This document shows positions 1 through 5,599 of a stretch of DNA of 8,524 bases, in pieces. Each line of letters starts with the position of its first letter. The stretch's first letter is position 1. This DNA comes from an uncultured Enorma sp. GTDB taxonomy: Bacteria > Actinomycetota > Coriobacteriia > Coriobacteriales > Coriobacteriaceae. The stretch is from NCBI GenBank assembly GCA_905210055.1, contig CAJLVH010000076.1, positions 1 through 8,524 on the forward strand, written 5' to 3'. The translations under genes were made by a program, and so were the position numbers. The notes under the pieces are model-generated. The model saw only the letters and a program-made list of their open reading frames with translations. It made no database searches and had not been told where the DNA came from.

Positions 1-35
1 GCGGCTACGACGCGGACAGCGGCTACGACGACTAG
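1..35 (+). CDS. 3' end of an unidentified upstream gene with a Gly-Tyr-Asp-rich C-terminal tail
   Basis: Reading from base 3, the frame encodes GYDADSGYDD and ends at TAG (33-35). Only about ten codons are visible, so the product cannot be identified. The tail is low-complexity and acidic, with two GYD units. Very similar units (NYDDG, GYDDG, GYDGD) occur in the extracytoplasmic loop of the histidine kinase encoded downstream. That, plus the T-rich hairpin just after the stop, supports a real C-terminus. A secreted or surface protein is likely by analogy, but this is inference. Confidence 0.5.
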   Translation, partial: GYDADSGYDD

Positions 36-45
36 CGCGGCGATG

Positions 46-70
46 TTAAAAACCCCCTGGGGTTATTTTA
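46..70 (+). terminator. Probable intrinsic terminator after the upstream gene
   Basis: A GC-rich inverted repeat AACCCC/GGGGTT (51-64; the central bases form a four-base loop once the innermost pair opens) is preceded by an A run and followed by ATTTTA. It lies 10 bases after the TAG at 33-35 and before the response-regulator gene. The stem is short, and the flanking A and T runs extend it imperfectly, so it could also act on the opposite strand. Function is inferred from position and shape. Confidence 0.55.
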
Positions 71-76
71 CATGCT

Positions 77-93
77 GTAAGGAAACGGTAAGG
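77..93 (+). promoter_or_regulatory. Tandem GTAAGG repeat, possible response-regulator box
   Basis: GTAAGG occurs at 77-82 and again at 88-93, so the starts are exactly 11 bases apart. OmpR/PhoB-family regulators typically bind as head-to-tail dimers on direct repeats with about 11-bp spacing. The element lies between a terminator and a gene for exactly such a regulator, which makes autoregulation plausible. The repeat is only six bases and no further copy was found nearby, so this is a candidate only. Confidence 0.35.
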
Positions 94-123
94 CTTTTCG
101 GATAGAGCTACCGCTTGCCGAAG

Positions 124-157
124 GAGGGGCGCTACGCTGCAAGGGCGGGCGCCCCTC
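124..157. repeat. 9-bp inverted repeat upstream of the response-regulator gene
   Basis: GAGGGGCGC (124-132) pairs perfectly with GCGCCCCTC (149-157) across a 16-base spacer. No T run follows on the + strand, so it does not look like a terminator. It may be an operator, or a leader structure if transcription starts upstream of it. No assignment can be made from sequence alone. Confidence 0.45.
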
Positions 158-167
158 TCCGTAGAAT
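137..167 (+). promoter_or_regulatory. Weak candidate promoter for the two-component operon
   Basis: TAGAAT (162-167) matches five of six bases of the -10 consensus and lies about 40 bases before the chosen start codon. The best upstream hexamer is CTGCAA (137-142), a poor -35 at a long 19-base spacing. A similar CTGCAA/TAGAAT pair with an 18-base spacer lies upstream of the LuxR-type gene (4122-4151). Weak evidence; offered as the best candidate only. Confidence 0.2.
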
Positions 168-209
168 CGACTTGCACGGTGCGCTCGGAGTGGAATGGAT
201 GGGATTCAT

Positions 210-884
210 ATGCGCGTCTTGGTCGTTGAAGACGAGGAGAACATCGTCGCGTACCTCAAGGCGAGCTTGGAAGACGAGGGTTTCACCGTCGATATCGCCT
301 GCGACGGCAACACGGGTCTGGAGATGGCGCTCACCGAGGCGTACGACGTCATCACCCTCGATATCATGCTTCCCGGCATGAACGGCTACAACGTGTGCGG
401 CGAGCTGCGAGGCGCGGGCATCACGACGCCGGTGCTCATGCTCACCGCCAAGGATGGCGAGTACGACGAGGCGGATGCGCTCGATATTGGTGCCGACGAC
501 TTTCTTCGGAAGCCCTTTTCGCTTGTGGTGCTGGTAGCGCGCCTGCGGGCGCTGCTGCGGCGCGGGGCGAGCAAGGGTTCGGCGAAGCTGCAGGTGGGTG
601 ACCTTACGCTCGACCCGGCTTCCAAGGCCGTCGAACGCGGCGGCACGGCGATCGAGCTCACGCCGCGCGAGTTCGCCTTGCTGGAATACCTCATGTACAA
701 CGCGGGGCAGGTGCTCACCAAGACGCAGATCCTCGACCACGTGTGGACGCCGGGGTACATGGGCGGCGACAACGTCGTCGAGGTGTACGTGGGCTACCTG
801 CGGAAGAAAGTTGACGCGGCGTTTGGGCAGCGTCTCATCCACACCGTGCGTGGGGTTGGGTATCGGATGTCCGAGCCGGTGTAG
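210..884 (+). CDS. OmpR/PhoB-family response regulator (receiver domain plus winged helix)
   Basis: Cytoplasmic DNA-binding response regulator of about 224 residues, the usual length for the family. The receiver domain (about 1-115) shows the acidic pocket E7/D8, phospho-acceptor D51 in the LDIMLPGMNG context, switch residue T79 (LTA) and invariant K101 (KPF). The C-terminal winged helix (about 127-222) has the typical LTPREFALLEYLM start, the recognition-helix region NVVEVYVGYLRKKVD and the closing TVRGVGYRM. I chose ATG 210 because MRVLVVEDE is the standard family N-terminus. An in-frame ATG at 195, with GGAG four bases upstream, would add MDGIH and cannot be excluded. The cognate kinase gene follows 132 bases downstream. 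The target genes are unknown; tandem repeats at 77-93 may be its own binding site. The family call is firm, but the subtype (PhoP-, CssR- or MprA-like) is not resolvable. Confidence 0.95.
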   Translation: MRVLVVEDEENIVAYLKASLEDEGFTVDIACDGNTGLEMALTEAYDVITLDIMLPGMNGYNVCGELRGAGITTPVLMLTAKDGEYDEADALDIGADDFLRKPFSLVVLVARLRALLRRGASKGSAKLQVGDLTLDPASKAVERGGTAIELTPREFALLEYLMYNAGQVLTKTQILDHVWTPGYMGGDNVVEVYVGYLRKKVDAAFGQRLIHTVRGVGYRMSEPV

Positions 885-1006
885 GGCGACGCAAGGCCGG
901 AGTCTGGTACGGGTGATGCCGCTGGGACGTGCTGCCACGTGGAAACGCGATGTCGCACGGGCGCGCCAGCGTGCATGACGCCGCGGGACGCATTGGCCAG
1001 AAACCA

Positions 1007-1013
1007 GGGAGAG
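1007..1013 (+). promoter_or_regulatory. Ribosome binding site that fixes the histidine-kinase start
   Basis: GGGAGAG lies a few bases before ATG 1017. The alternative in-frame GTG at 939 has no comparable site and would add 26 non-hydrophobic residues in front of the membrane segment. The later start is therefore preferred. Confidence 0.7.
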
Positions 1014-1016
1014 ACC

Positions 1017-2789
1017 ATGCATCTTTTCAAAAGCATTCGAGGGAAGGTTTCGGTAATCACCGTCGCGGTGTGCGCGGCTGCCATGGTCGCCATTACTGCC
1101 GCCGTTGCGCTGGCGACGGGTTGGGCGATCAGCGCCACCATCTCGGGCAGTCTTGATCAGCGCCTCGACGAGATCGAAGCGCAGGTCGCTGCCGGCCAGA
1201 TGCCCGACGAGCTGCGCGGGACCGGCGCCGATCTTGTACAGATCATCGATGAGTCTGGAAACGTGGTGGCGTCGAGCGATTGGGCGAGCGACGTGGCGCC
1301 CATCTCGGCGGGCGGCTTGGCGCCGGGAGAGGAGCGCCGCGGCGAGCGTGAGCGCGTCTCGCTGACGTTTGATATGGCTGATGAGCAGCCTGCCGAAGAC
1401 GATGCCGACGACGTGGTGCCGCAGGTAGAGGAGCGCGAGCAGGCGGATCCCTCGGCAACGCCGCAAAGTAGCCCGTCACGTCCGCAAGCTTCCGCGCCGG
1501 CAGCCTCTTCGAACTATAACAGCGGGTATTCGTCTGCTCCCGCTCCGTCGCAGCCGCAACAAGCTGCCTCGAATTACGACGACGGGGGCAACCCCGGCTA
1601 CGACGACGGGAGCAGCTCCGGCTATGACGGCGACGCCTCGGCGCGCGGCCGCATCCATGCATATGCGCGTCGTTTCGTGCAGCAGCGGCTTCCTTTCGTG
1701 GCGGAGCAGGCGGGCGCATCGTCTGCCCAGGAACTTTCGGTATCGGTCGAGGAGATGCACATCGACGCCACTACGGCACTCGGTATCGAAGGGCCGATCC
1801 TCGTGGTGGAGCGCGGCGTCCAGACGCCCGATGGCGTGGTCACCATCGCCGCGCTGACGTCGCTCGCTCCCGCGCGCGAGGCAATGAGGACGGTCGCCAT
1901 CGTGCTTTCCATCGCCATGCTTGGCTCCCTGTGCGCAGTCGCGGTGCTCTCGTGGTTCGCCGTCGCCCGCACGCTTGCGCCGGTCGAGCGCATGCGCGCG
2001 GAGGCCGCGACGATATCCATCGGCGATTTGAGCCGCCGCTTGCCCGTGCCGGAGCACGATCGCGACCTGGAACCGCTGGCAACCACGTTCAATGATATGC
2101 TCGCGCGCCTCGAGGCCGCCGTCGCGGAGCAGCGCCGTTTCGTCTCCGATGCGTCGCACGAGCTCAAGAGCCCGGTGGCGGCTATTCGCGTCATGCTCGA
2201 GACCATGCGCGACCATCCGGACGCGGTTGACGCGGATACGCTTGCAAACGACCTGCTCTCTGAAAACGAGCGTCTGGGCGGTATTGTGAGCAACCTGCTG
2301 TTGCTCGCGCGCCAGGATGAGGGCGTGTCGCGTTTGGACAAGCAGCAGCTCGACCTGTGCGACCTGCTCTATGAAGAGGCCTCGTCTTTGAAAGCGAGGG
2401 CGTCGTGCGAGGTCGATGTTTCCGGTGTGGAGCCGGTGGTGTGCACGGCAGATCACGAGGCGCTTTCGCATGCGGTGCGCAACGTGCTCGACAACGCGGC
2501 GCGCTATGCACGGAGTCGCGTGGCGATCTCGTGCCGCAATGTTGAGAACGCGGACGGCGAATTCGTCGAGATCGTTGTGAGCGATGATGGGCCGGGTATC
2601 CCGGAACGGGATCGCGAGCGCGTGTTCGGTCGGTTCGTACGCCTGGAAGAGGGTCGTTCGCGCAAGAACGGCAGTACCGGGCTGGGTCTTTCTGTGGTGC
2701 GGACGATCGCGCGGCAGCATGGCGGCGATGCGCGCTTTATCGACCCCGAATTCGGCGGCGCGAGCATCGCGATTCGCATCGAGGCGTGA
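1017..2789 (+). CDS. Membrane sensor histidine kinase (HAMP, HisKA, HATPase) with a low-complexity extracytoplasmic loop
   Basis: Sensor kinase of 590 residues, presumed partner of the response regulator just upstream. TM1 spans about residues 12-36 and TM2 about 292-315. The extracytoplasmic region between them is about 250 residues. HAMP covers about 314-367, with the P-type motif TLAPVERM at its start. The H-box is SDASHELKSP with H381, the N-box is NVLDN (489-493), G1 is DDGPGIP (523-529) and G2 is GSTGLGL (552-558), so all catalytic motifs are intact. Residues about 122-208 are an unusual insert: an acidic stretch, then Ser/Pro/Gln/Ala-rich sequence, then tyrosine repeats NYN, GYS, NYDDG, GYDDG and GYDGD (166-206). 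The insert looks disordered and is exposed outside the cell. The signal sensed is unknown. The 132-base gap to the regulator gene is longer than the overlap usual for such pairs, but there is no sign of a terminator between them. Confidence 0.93.
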   Translation: MHLFKSIRGKVSVITVAVCAAAMVAITAAVALATGWAISATISGSLDQRLDEIEAQVAAGQMPDELRGTGADLVQIIDESGNVVASSDWASDVAPISAGGLAPGEERRGERERVSLTFDMADEQPAEDDADDVVPQVEEREQADPSATPQSSPSRPQASAPAASSNYNSGYSSAPAPSQPQQAASNYDDGGNPGYDDGSSSGYDGDASARGRIHAYARRFVQQRLPFVAEQAGASSAQELSVSVEEMHIDATTALGIEGPILVVERGVQTPDGVVTIAALTSLAPAREAMRTVAIVLSIAMLGSLCAVAVLSWFAVARTLAPVERMRAEAATISIGDLSRRLPVPEHDRDLEPLATTFNDMLARLEAAVAEQRRFVSDASHELKSPVAAIRVMLETMRDHPDAVDADTLANDLLSENERLGGIVSNLLLLARQDEGVSRLDKQQLDLCDLLYEEASSLKARASCEVDVSGVEPVVCTADHEALSHAVRNVLDNAARYARSRVAISCRNVENADGEFVEIVVSDDGPGIPERDRERVFGRFVRLEEGRSRKNGSTGLGLSVVRTIARQHGGDARFIDPEFGGASIAIRIEA

Positions 2790-2825
2790 CCGAGAGCCTT
2801 TCAGCGCCTCCTCTCTATCTGTTTT
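2781..2825 (+). terminator. Possible weak terminator overlapping the kinase stop codon
   Basis: GAGGCG (2781-2786) pairs with CGCCTC (2805-2810), followed by a pyrimidine-rich tract ending in TTTT (about 2811-2825). The stem is short, the loop long (18 bases) and the T run distant, so this is a poor intrinsic terminator. Its only support is its position at the end of the two-gene unit. Confidence 0.25.
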
Positions 2826-2877
2826 GAACTGCGCCACCAAAGCTGACATTGAGAAGCATAACTTACAGGAATCTGGC

Positions 2878-2904
2878 CTACATCGACGATAAACGGGGAT
2901 GTAG
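2878..2904. repeat. 7-bp inverted repeat in the gap after the kinase gene
   Basis: CTACATC (2878-2884) and GATGTAG (2898-2904) are perfect complements separated by 13 bases. The repeat lies a little upstream of the candidate promoter at 2916-2948, so it could be an operator for the following gene. No T run follows, which argues against a terminator. Confidence 0.3.
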
Positions 2905-2915
2905 AGCGAATCTGT

Positions 2916-2948
2916 GCATGCGAATCGTGCGATAATCGACGCATGCGA
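2916..2948 (+). promoter_or_regulatory. Candidate extended -10 promoter flanked by GCATGCGA direct repeats
   Basis: TGCGATAAT (2928-2936) fits an extended -10 (TG, one base, then five of six consensus bases). No convincing -35 is visible 16-18 bases upstream, which extended -10 promoters tolerate. GCATGCGA occurs at 2916-2923 and again at 2941-2948, on either side of the -10, so a repressor could act here. The predicted start of transcription is near 2943, about 75 bases before ATG 3018. The 228-base gap (2790-3017) otherwise shows no gene. Confidence 0.4.
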
Positions 2949-3017
2949 CGTTGCCGGTGCGGGTGCGCCGTCCGCGCTGCATGTCAGTCGAATCCCAGCA
3001 GAAGAAGGGGAGACACC

Positions 3018-3686
3018 ATGCTCATCGAATCTATCTATGACGAATCATTCCGCAACTATGGTCGCGTGTGGGCAGATGTTCCCGCCGCGTTCACCGAGCC
3101 CGTGGTCCACGCGCTCGCCGAGCACGCGCCTTGCCCGGAGGACGGCACGAAGTACGAGGCCAGCGCCGCCGCACTCGAAGAACTCGAGGTCGCGCCTGCG
3201 CTCAAGGGGCTTCTCTTCGGCGGTCGTCCCACTCAACTGGGTTGGTGCTGCGGTCATAACACGCGTCTCAACGCCCTGGAGTACCACCGCTCCAGCGAGT
3301 TCAACCTCGGTGCGAACGACTTCATCCTGCTCCTTGCGAAGCAGCACCAGATAGAGGGGATGGGTGTCGACGCCACGCTCGACATGTCGCTCGTGCGCGC
3401 GTTCCGCGTGCCTGCCGGTGTGCTCGTCGAAGTCTTTGCCGACACCCTGCACTACGCGCCTTGTCAGACAGGCGATGAGGGCTTCCGCACGCTCGTCGCG
3501 TTGCCCCAGGGCACGAACGGCCCTCTGCCGGAGCTCGATTCTGCGCTTGCCAACGCCGGCGATGCCCCGCTCCTCTGGGCTGCCGATAAATGGCTCATCG
3601 TGCACGCGGAGAGCAACAAGGCTGCCGCCGGCGCCCACGTGGGTCTTCAGGGCGAGAGCATCGATATCGCGGAGGATATCGCGTAG
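3018..3686 (+). CDS. DUF4867-type cupin-like protein
   Basis: A 222-residue soluble protein without signal peptide or membrane segment, close to the usual length of DUF4867 proteins, whose sequence style I recognise. The most telling stretch is about 73-95, with WCCGHN followed by LNALEYHRSSEFN. H90 and E94, perhaps with E88, fit the first cupin metal-binding motif. VPAG (about 136) and H145 in DTLHYAPC fit the second. A later GLQGESI is also typical of the family tail. The biochemical function of the family is not established as far as I know; a sugar-isomerase-like or metal-dependent role is speculative. Start ATG 3018 is chosen for the strong AAGGGGAG site at 3005-3012. An in-frame ATG at 2943 would add an Arg/Cys-rich, non-conserved leader. 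The gene ends with tandem TAG stops. Upstream lies a candidate promoter; the NifX-like gene follows after 71 bases and could be cotranscribed. Confidence 0.8.
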   Translation: MLIESIYDESFRNYGRVWADVPAAFTEPVVHALAEHAPCPEDGTKYEASAAALEELEVAPALKGLLFGGRPTQLGWCCGHNTRLNALEYHRSSEFNLGANDFILLLAKQHQIEGMGVDATLDMSLVRAFRVPAGVLVEVFADTLHYAPCQTGDEGFRTLVALPQGTNGPLPELDSALANAGDAPLLWAADKWLIVHAESNKAAAGAHVGLQGESIDIAEDIA

Positions 3687-3757
3687 TAGTCAAGCAGCAT
3701 ACGGCATGGGCGCGGGCGCAAAAGCGAAGTGCCTGCAAGAAGAAAGAGGGCAGCTTC

Positions 3758-4120
3758 ATGAAGGTCGCTATTCCAACCATGGGCGCGGGCGGCCTCGAGT
3801 GCGAGCGCTCGGGTCATTTCGGCCACTGTGACTGCTTTACCGTGGTGACGGTCGAAGACGGCACGATTACCGCGACGGAGGTCATCGACAACCCGCCGCA
3901 CGAAGAAGGCGGCTGCATGCGACCCGTCTCCCTGCTTGCCGAGCACGGCGTCGACGCGATCGTTGCCGCAGGCATGGGCATGCGCCCCATGATGGGGTTC
4001 GCCCAGGCGGGCATTACGGTTTACTTCGAGAACGAGACCCCGAATGTGGGCGAGGTCGCGAACATGGCCGCCGCAGGCACCCTGCCCGTCATGGGCGAGG
4101 AGCACGCCTGCCACCACTAG
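3758..4120 (+). CDS. NifX/NifB-family iron-molybdenum cluster-binding protein
   Basis: A 120-residue single-domain protein of the dinitrogenase iron-molybdenum cofactor biosynthesis family (PF02579-type fold), at its usual length. It begins MKVAIPT, has the family signature SGHFGHCDCF (18-27, where many homologues read SGHFGRA) and continues with a GMGMRPMMGF loop (72-81) before AGITVYF. It is rich in possible metal ligands: C15, H20, H23, C24, C26, H48, C53 and a C-terminal HACHH (116-120). Such stand-alone proteins occur in many bacteria that do not fix nitrogen and probably bind or carry metal clusters; the exact role here is unknown. Start ATG 3758 has GAGGG seven bases upstream. No nif genes, radical-SAM maturases or ParA-like ATPases, which often accompany this family, are seen in the window. 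It follows the DUF4867 gene by 71 bases. Confidence 0.88.
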   Translation: MKVAIPTMGAGGLECERSGHFGHCDCFTVVTVEDGTITATEVIDNPPHEEGGCMRPVSLLAEHGVDAIVAAGMGMRPMMGFAQAGITVYFENETPNVGEVANMAAAGTLPVMGEEHACHH

Positions 4121-4121
4121 T

Positions 4122-4151
4122 CTGCAAACTATGCGAATAAGCGAATAGAAT
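4122..4151 (+). promoter_or_regulatory. Weak candidate promoter with a tandem GCGAATA repeat, upstream of the LuxR-type gene
   Basis: GCGAATA occurs at 4133-4139 and 4141-4147, eight bases apart. TAGAAT (4146-4151) is a fair -10 and CTGCAA (4122-4127) a weak -35 with an 18-base spacer. Transcription from here would give a leader of about 90 bases containing the two inverted repeats below. All of this is consensus matching. Confidence 0.25.
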
Positions 4152-4174
4152 CAACGCCCTTCCTGTGTCATAGT

Positions 4175-4190
4175 GTTCGCAATAACGAAC
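4175..4190. repeat. Short inverted repeat GTTCG/CGAAC
   Basis: GTTCG (4175-4179) and CGAAC (4186-4190) are complementary across six bases. CGAAC recurs at 4206-4210 and again, overlapping by one base, at 4210-4214, inside and beside the next hairpin. The motif may be a repeated protein-binding word, but it is short. Confidence 0.3.
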
Positions 4191-4197
4191 GGTTTGC

Positions 4198-4221
4198 GCG
4201 CGTGGCGAACGAACCACGCGC
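4198..4221. repeat. Perfect 8-bp GC-rich hairpin in the leader of the LuxR-type gene
   Basis: GCGCGTGG (4198-4205) and CCACGCGC (4214-4221) pair perfectly around an eight-base loop CGAACGAA. It lies 12 bases before the ribosome binding site of the regulator gene and has no T run. It can be an operator for a dimeric regulator or an RNA hairpin affecting translation. The symmetry also favours a noncoding reading of this stretch, supporting the start at 4247 rather than GTG 4202. Confidence 0.6.
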
Positions 4222-4233
4222 CCAGGGACAGCA

Positions 4234-4240
4234 GGGAGGG
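4234..4240 (+). promoter_or_regulatory. Ribosome binding site that decides the LuxR-type regulator start
   Basis: GGGAGGG lies six bases before GTG 4247, a near-ideal Shine-Dalgarno arrangement. GTG 4202 in the same frame has no such site. Confidence 0.7.
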
Positions 4241-4246
4241 CTCGCC

Positions 4247-5452
4247 GTGGAATACATGACGGTGAAGGATGCCGCCCAGCGGTGGAATGTGACGGAACGG
4301 CTCGTGCAGCGGCTCTGCGCAGAGGGCCGCATCGAGGGCGCGGTGAAGTTCGGCCGCTCGTGGGGCGTTCCCGTGAACGCGCGCAAGCCGAACGATCCGC
4401 GCCGCGCCGATTCCGCTCTGCGGGCCACCCCGCCCCGCCCACGCCGCGTGCCCGGTTCCCTTGCGGGTCTCATGCCGCTCATGAACACGCCGTTTGCGCC
4501 GGGGACGTGCGCGGAATTCGTCGATTCCCTCGCACCGGGGTCGCGCCGCGACATCGCACAGGCGGAGTTCTACTACTTCAGCGGCAGGCCGCAAGAAGCC
4601 GTCGCCGCAGCGACGCGCTATCTAGCGAGCGAGGATTTCGACACGCGCCTTTCAGCCTGCCTCATCTGCGCATATGCGAATCTGCCGCTTGGGCGCATCG
4701 ACCGAGCGAAGCATGCGCTCGAGGCGGCGCGCGGCGCCATCGCGGCGGCGTCGGAAGAGGCCCCGCAGCTCCGTGCCGCGGAGGCGTTCATCGCCCAGAC
4801 CGCGAGCGTGCTGCTGCATCTGCCTACGCCCGAGGGATTGCCCCGTGCGCAGGACGTGCTCCCGCTCTTGCCGCCCGGACTGCGGGCGTTCGCGTGCTAC
4901 GTGCAGGCGCACGCGATCTACCTTGCGGGCGACTACGCACAGAGCCTCGGCATCGCCCAGACCGCGCTCATGACGCAGGAGGACGTCTATCCCATTCCCT
5001 CCATCTACCTGCACCTCATCGCCGTTATGGACCTCATGAGCATGCGCGAAACCGACCGCGCCCGCGAGCACCTGCTCGCCGCATGGGAACTTGCGCGCCC
5101 AGACGACCTCATCCAGGCGTTCGGTGAGCACCACGGGCTGCTCGGCGGTATGCTCGAGGCGGAGCTCAAGCCCTGGTGGCCGGAGGACTTCAAGCGCATC
5201 ATCGCCATCACGTACCGTTTCTCCGCTGGCTGGCGACGCATCCACAATCCCGCGACCAGCGACGACGTGGCCGACGACCTCACCACCACGGAGTTCGCCG
5301 CGTCCATGCTTGCCGCGCGCGGCTGGACGAACCAGGAGATTGCGCGGCATATGGGCGTCTCGGTGAATACCGTGAAGAGCTACATCTCGCGCTCGCTCGC
5401 CAAGCTCGGCGTCAAGCGCCGCCAGGATCTGGGCAGGTTCATGCTGTCGTAG
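4247..5452 (+). CDS. Dual-HTH transcriptional regulator: excisionase/MerR-like N-terminus and LuxR-type C-terminus
   Basis: A 401-residue cytoplasmic protein. The N-terminal domain (about 4-48) has the excisionase/MerR-like helix-turn-helix pattern MTVKDAAQRWNVTERLVQRL followed by the wing-like VKFGRSWGVPVNARKP. Residues about 95-330 are helical and Ala/Leu-rich without membrane segments, resembling TPR-like repeats (for example FYYFSGRPQEAVAAATRYL). The C-terminal LuxR HTH (about 345-400) starts LTTTEF and contains the recognition region NQEIARHMGVSVNTVKSYI, ending in LGVKRR. No receiver, PAS or ATPase domain is evident. I chose GTG 4247 because of the GGGAGGG site; ATG 4256 is also possible, and GTG 4202 would add 15 residues without support. 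It is encoded 147 bases upstream of the surface-protein gene in the same direction, a possible target. The ligand and target are unknown. The leader hairpin (4198-4221) may be an autoregulatory site. Confidence 0.88.
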   Translation: MEYMTVKDAAQRWNVTERLVQRLCAEGRIEGAVKFGRSWGVPVNARKPNDPRRADSALRATPPRPRRVPGSLAGLMPLMNTPFAPGTCAEFVDSLAPGSRRDIAQAEFYYFSGRPQEAVAAATRYLASEDFDTRLSACLICAYANLPLGRIDRAKHALEAARGAIAAASEEAPQLRAAEAFIAQTASVLLHLPTPEGLPRAQDVLPLLPPGLRAFACYVQAHAIYLAGDYAQSLGIAQTALMTQEDVYPIPSIYLHLIAVMDLMSMRETDRAREHLLAAWELARPDDLIQAFGEHHGLLGGMLEAELKPWWPEDFKRIIAITYRFSAGWRRIHNPATSDDVADDLTTTEFAASMLAARGWTNQEIARHMGVSVNTVKSYISRSLAKLGVKRRQDLGRFMLS

Positions 5453-5599
5453 GTTTTTGTGCCGTCATTGGTTTTTTGCTTTCCCGTCACCCGTTTTGCC
5501 CCGACGCAGGAAGGATGTGCCCCCTCAACCTTTCGCTGAAAATGAACTGACTAGGTGCGCTTTCGGCGTGTGTTGGCTTGGCGAGAGGGATGGTGGGGC
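5453..5599 (+). other. Intergenic region between the regulator and the surface-protein gene
   Basis: This 147-base gap is T-rich on the + strand near its start. TTTTT/TTTTTT/TTTT runs alternate with CCGTCA (in the first two units), giving an irregular threefold pattern over about 5454-5505. I see no strong hairpin, so a classic intrinsic terminator for the regulator is not evident, and no convincing -35/-10 pair. A purine-rich GAGAGGGA (5583-5590) is the likely ribosome binding site for ATG 5600. Any control site for the surface protein should lie here. Confidence 0.4.

Noticed and set aside
927..940. Small hairpin ACGTG-CTGC-CACGT between the regulator and kinase genes
   Set aside because: Only five base pairs and no T run, so it is not a credible terminator or attenuator by itself.
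132..1466. Open frame of 444 codons on the - strand
   Set aside because: It lies antisense to the response-regulator gene and the kinase N-terminus, whose motifs are intact. Its product is Arg/His/Ala-rich with no recognisable domain, as expected of a shadow frame in GC-rich DNA.
1476..2849. Open frame of 457 codons on the - strand
   Set aside because: Antisense to the kinase catalytic domains; composition is Arg/His-rich and no motif is visible.
3663..3683. Repeated GATATCGCG near the end of the DUF4867 gene
   Set aside because: It is explained by the coding sequence (DIAEDIA) and is only nine bases long.
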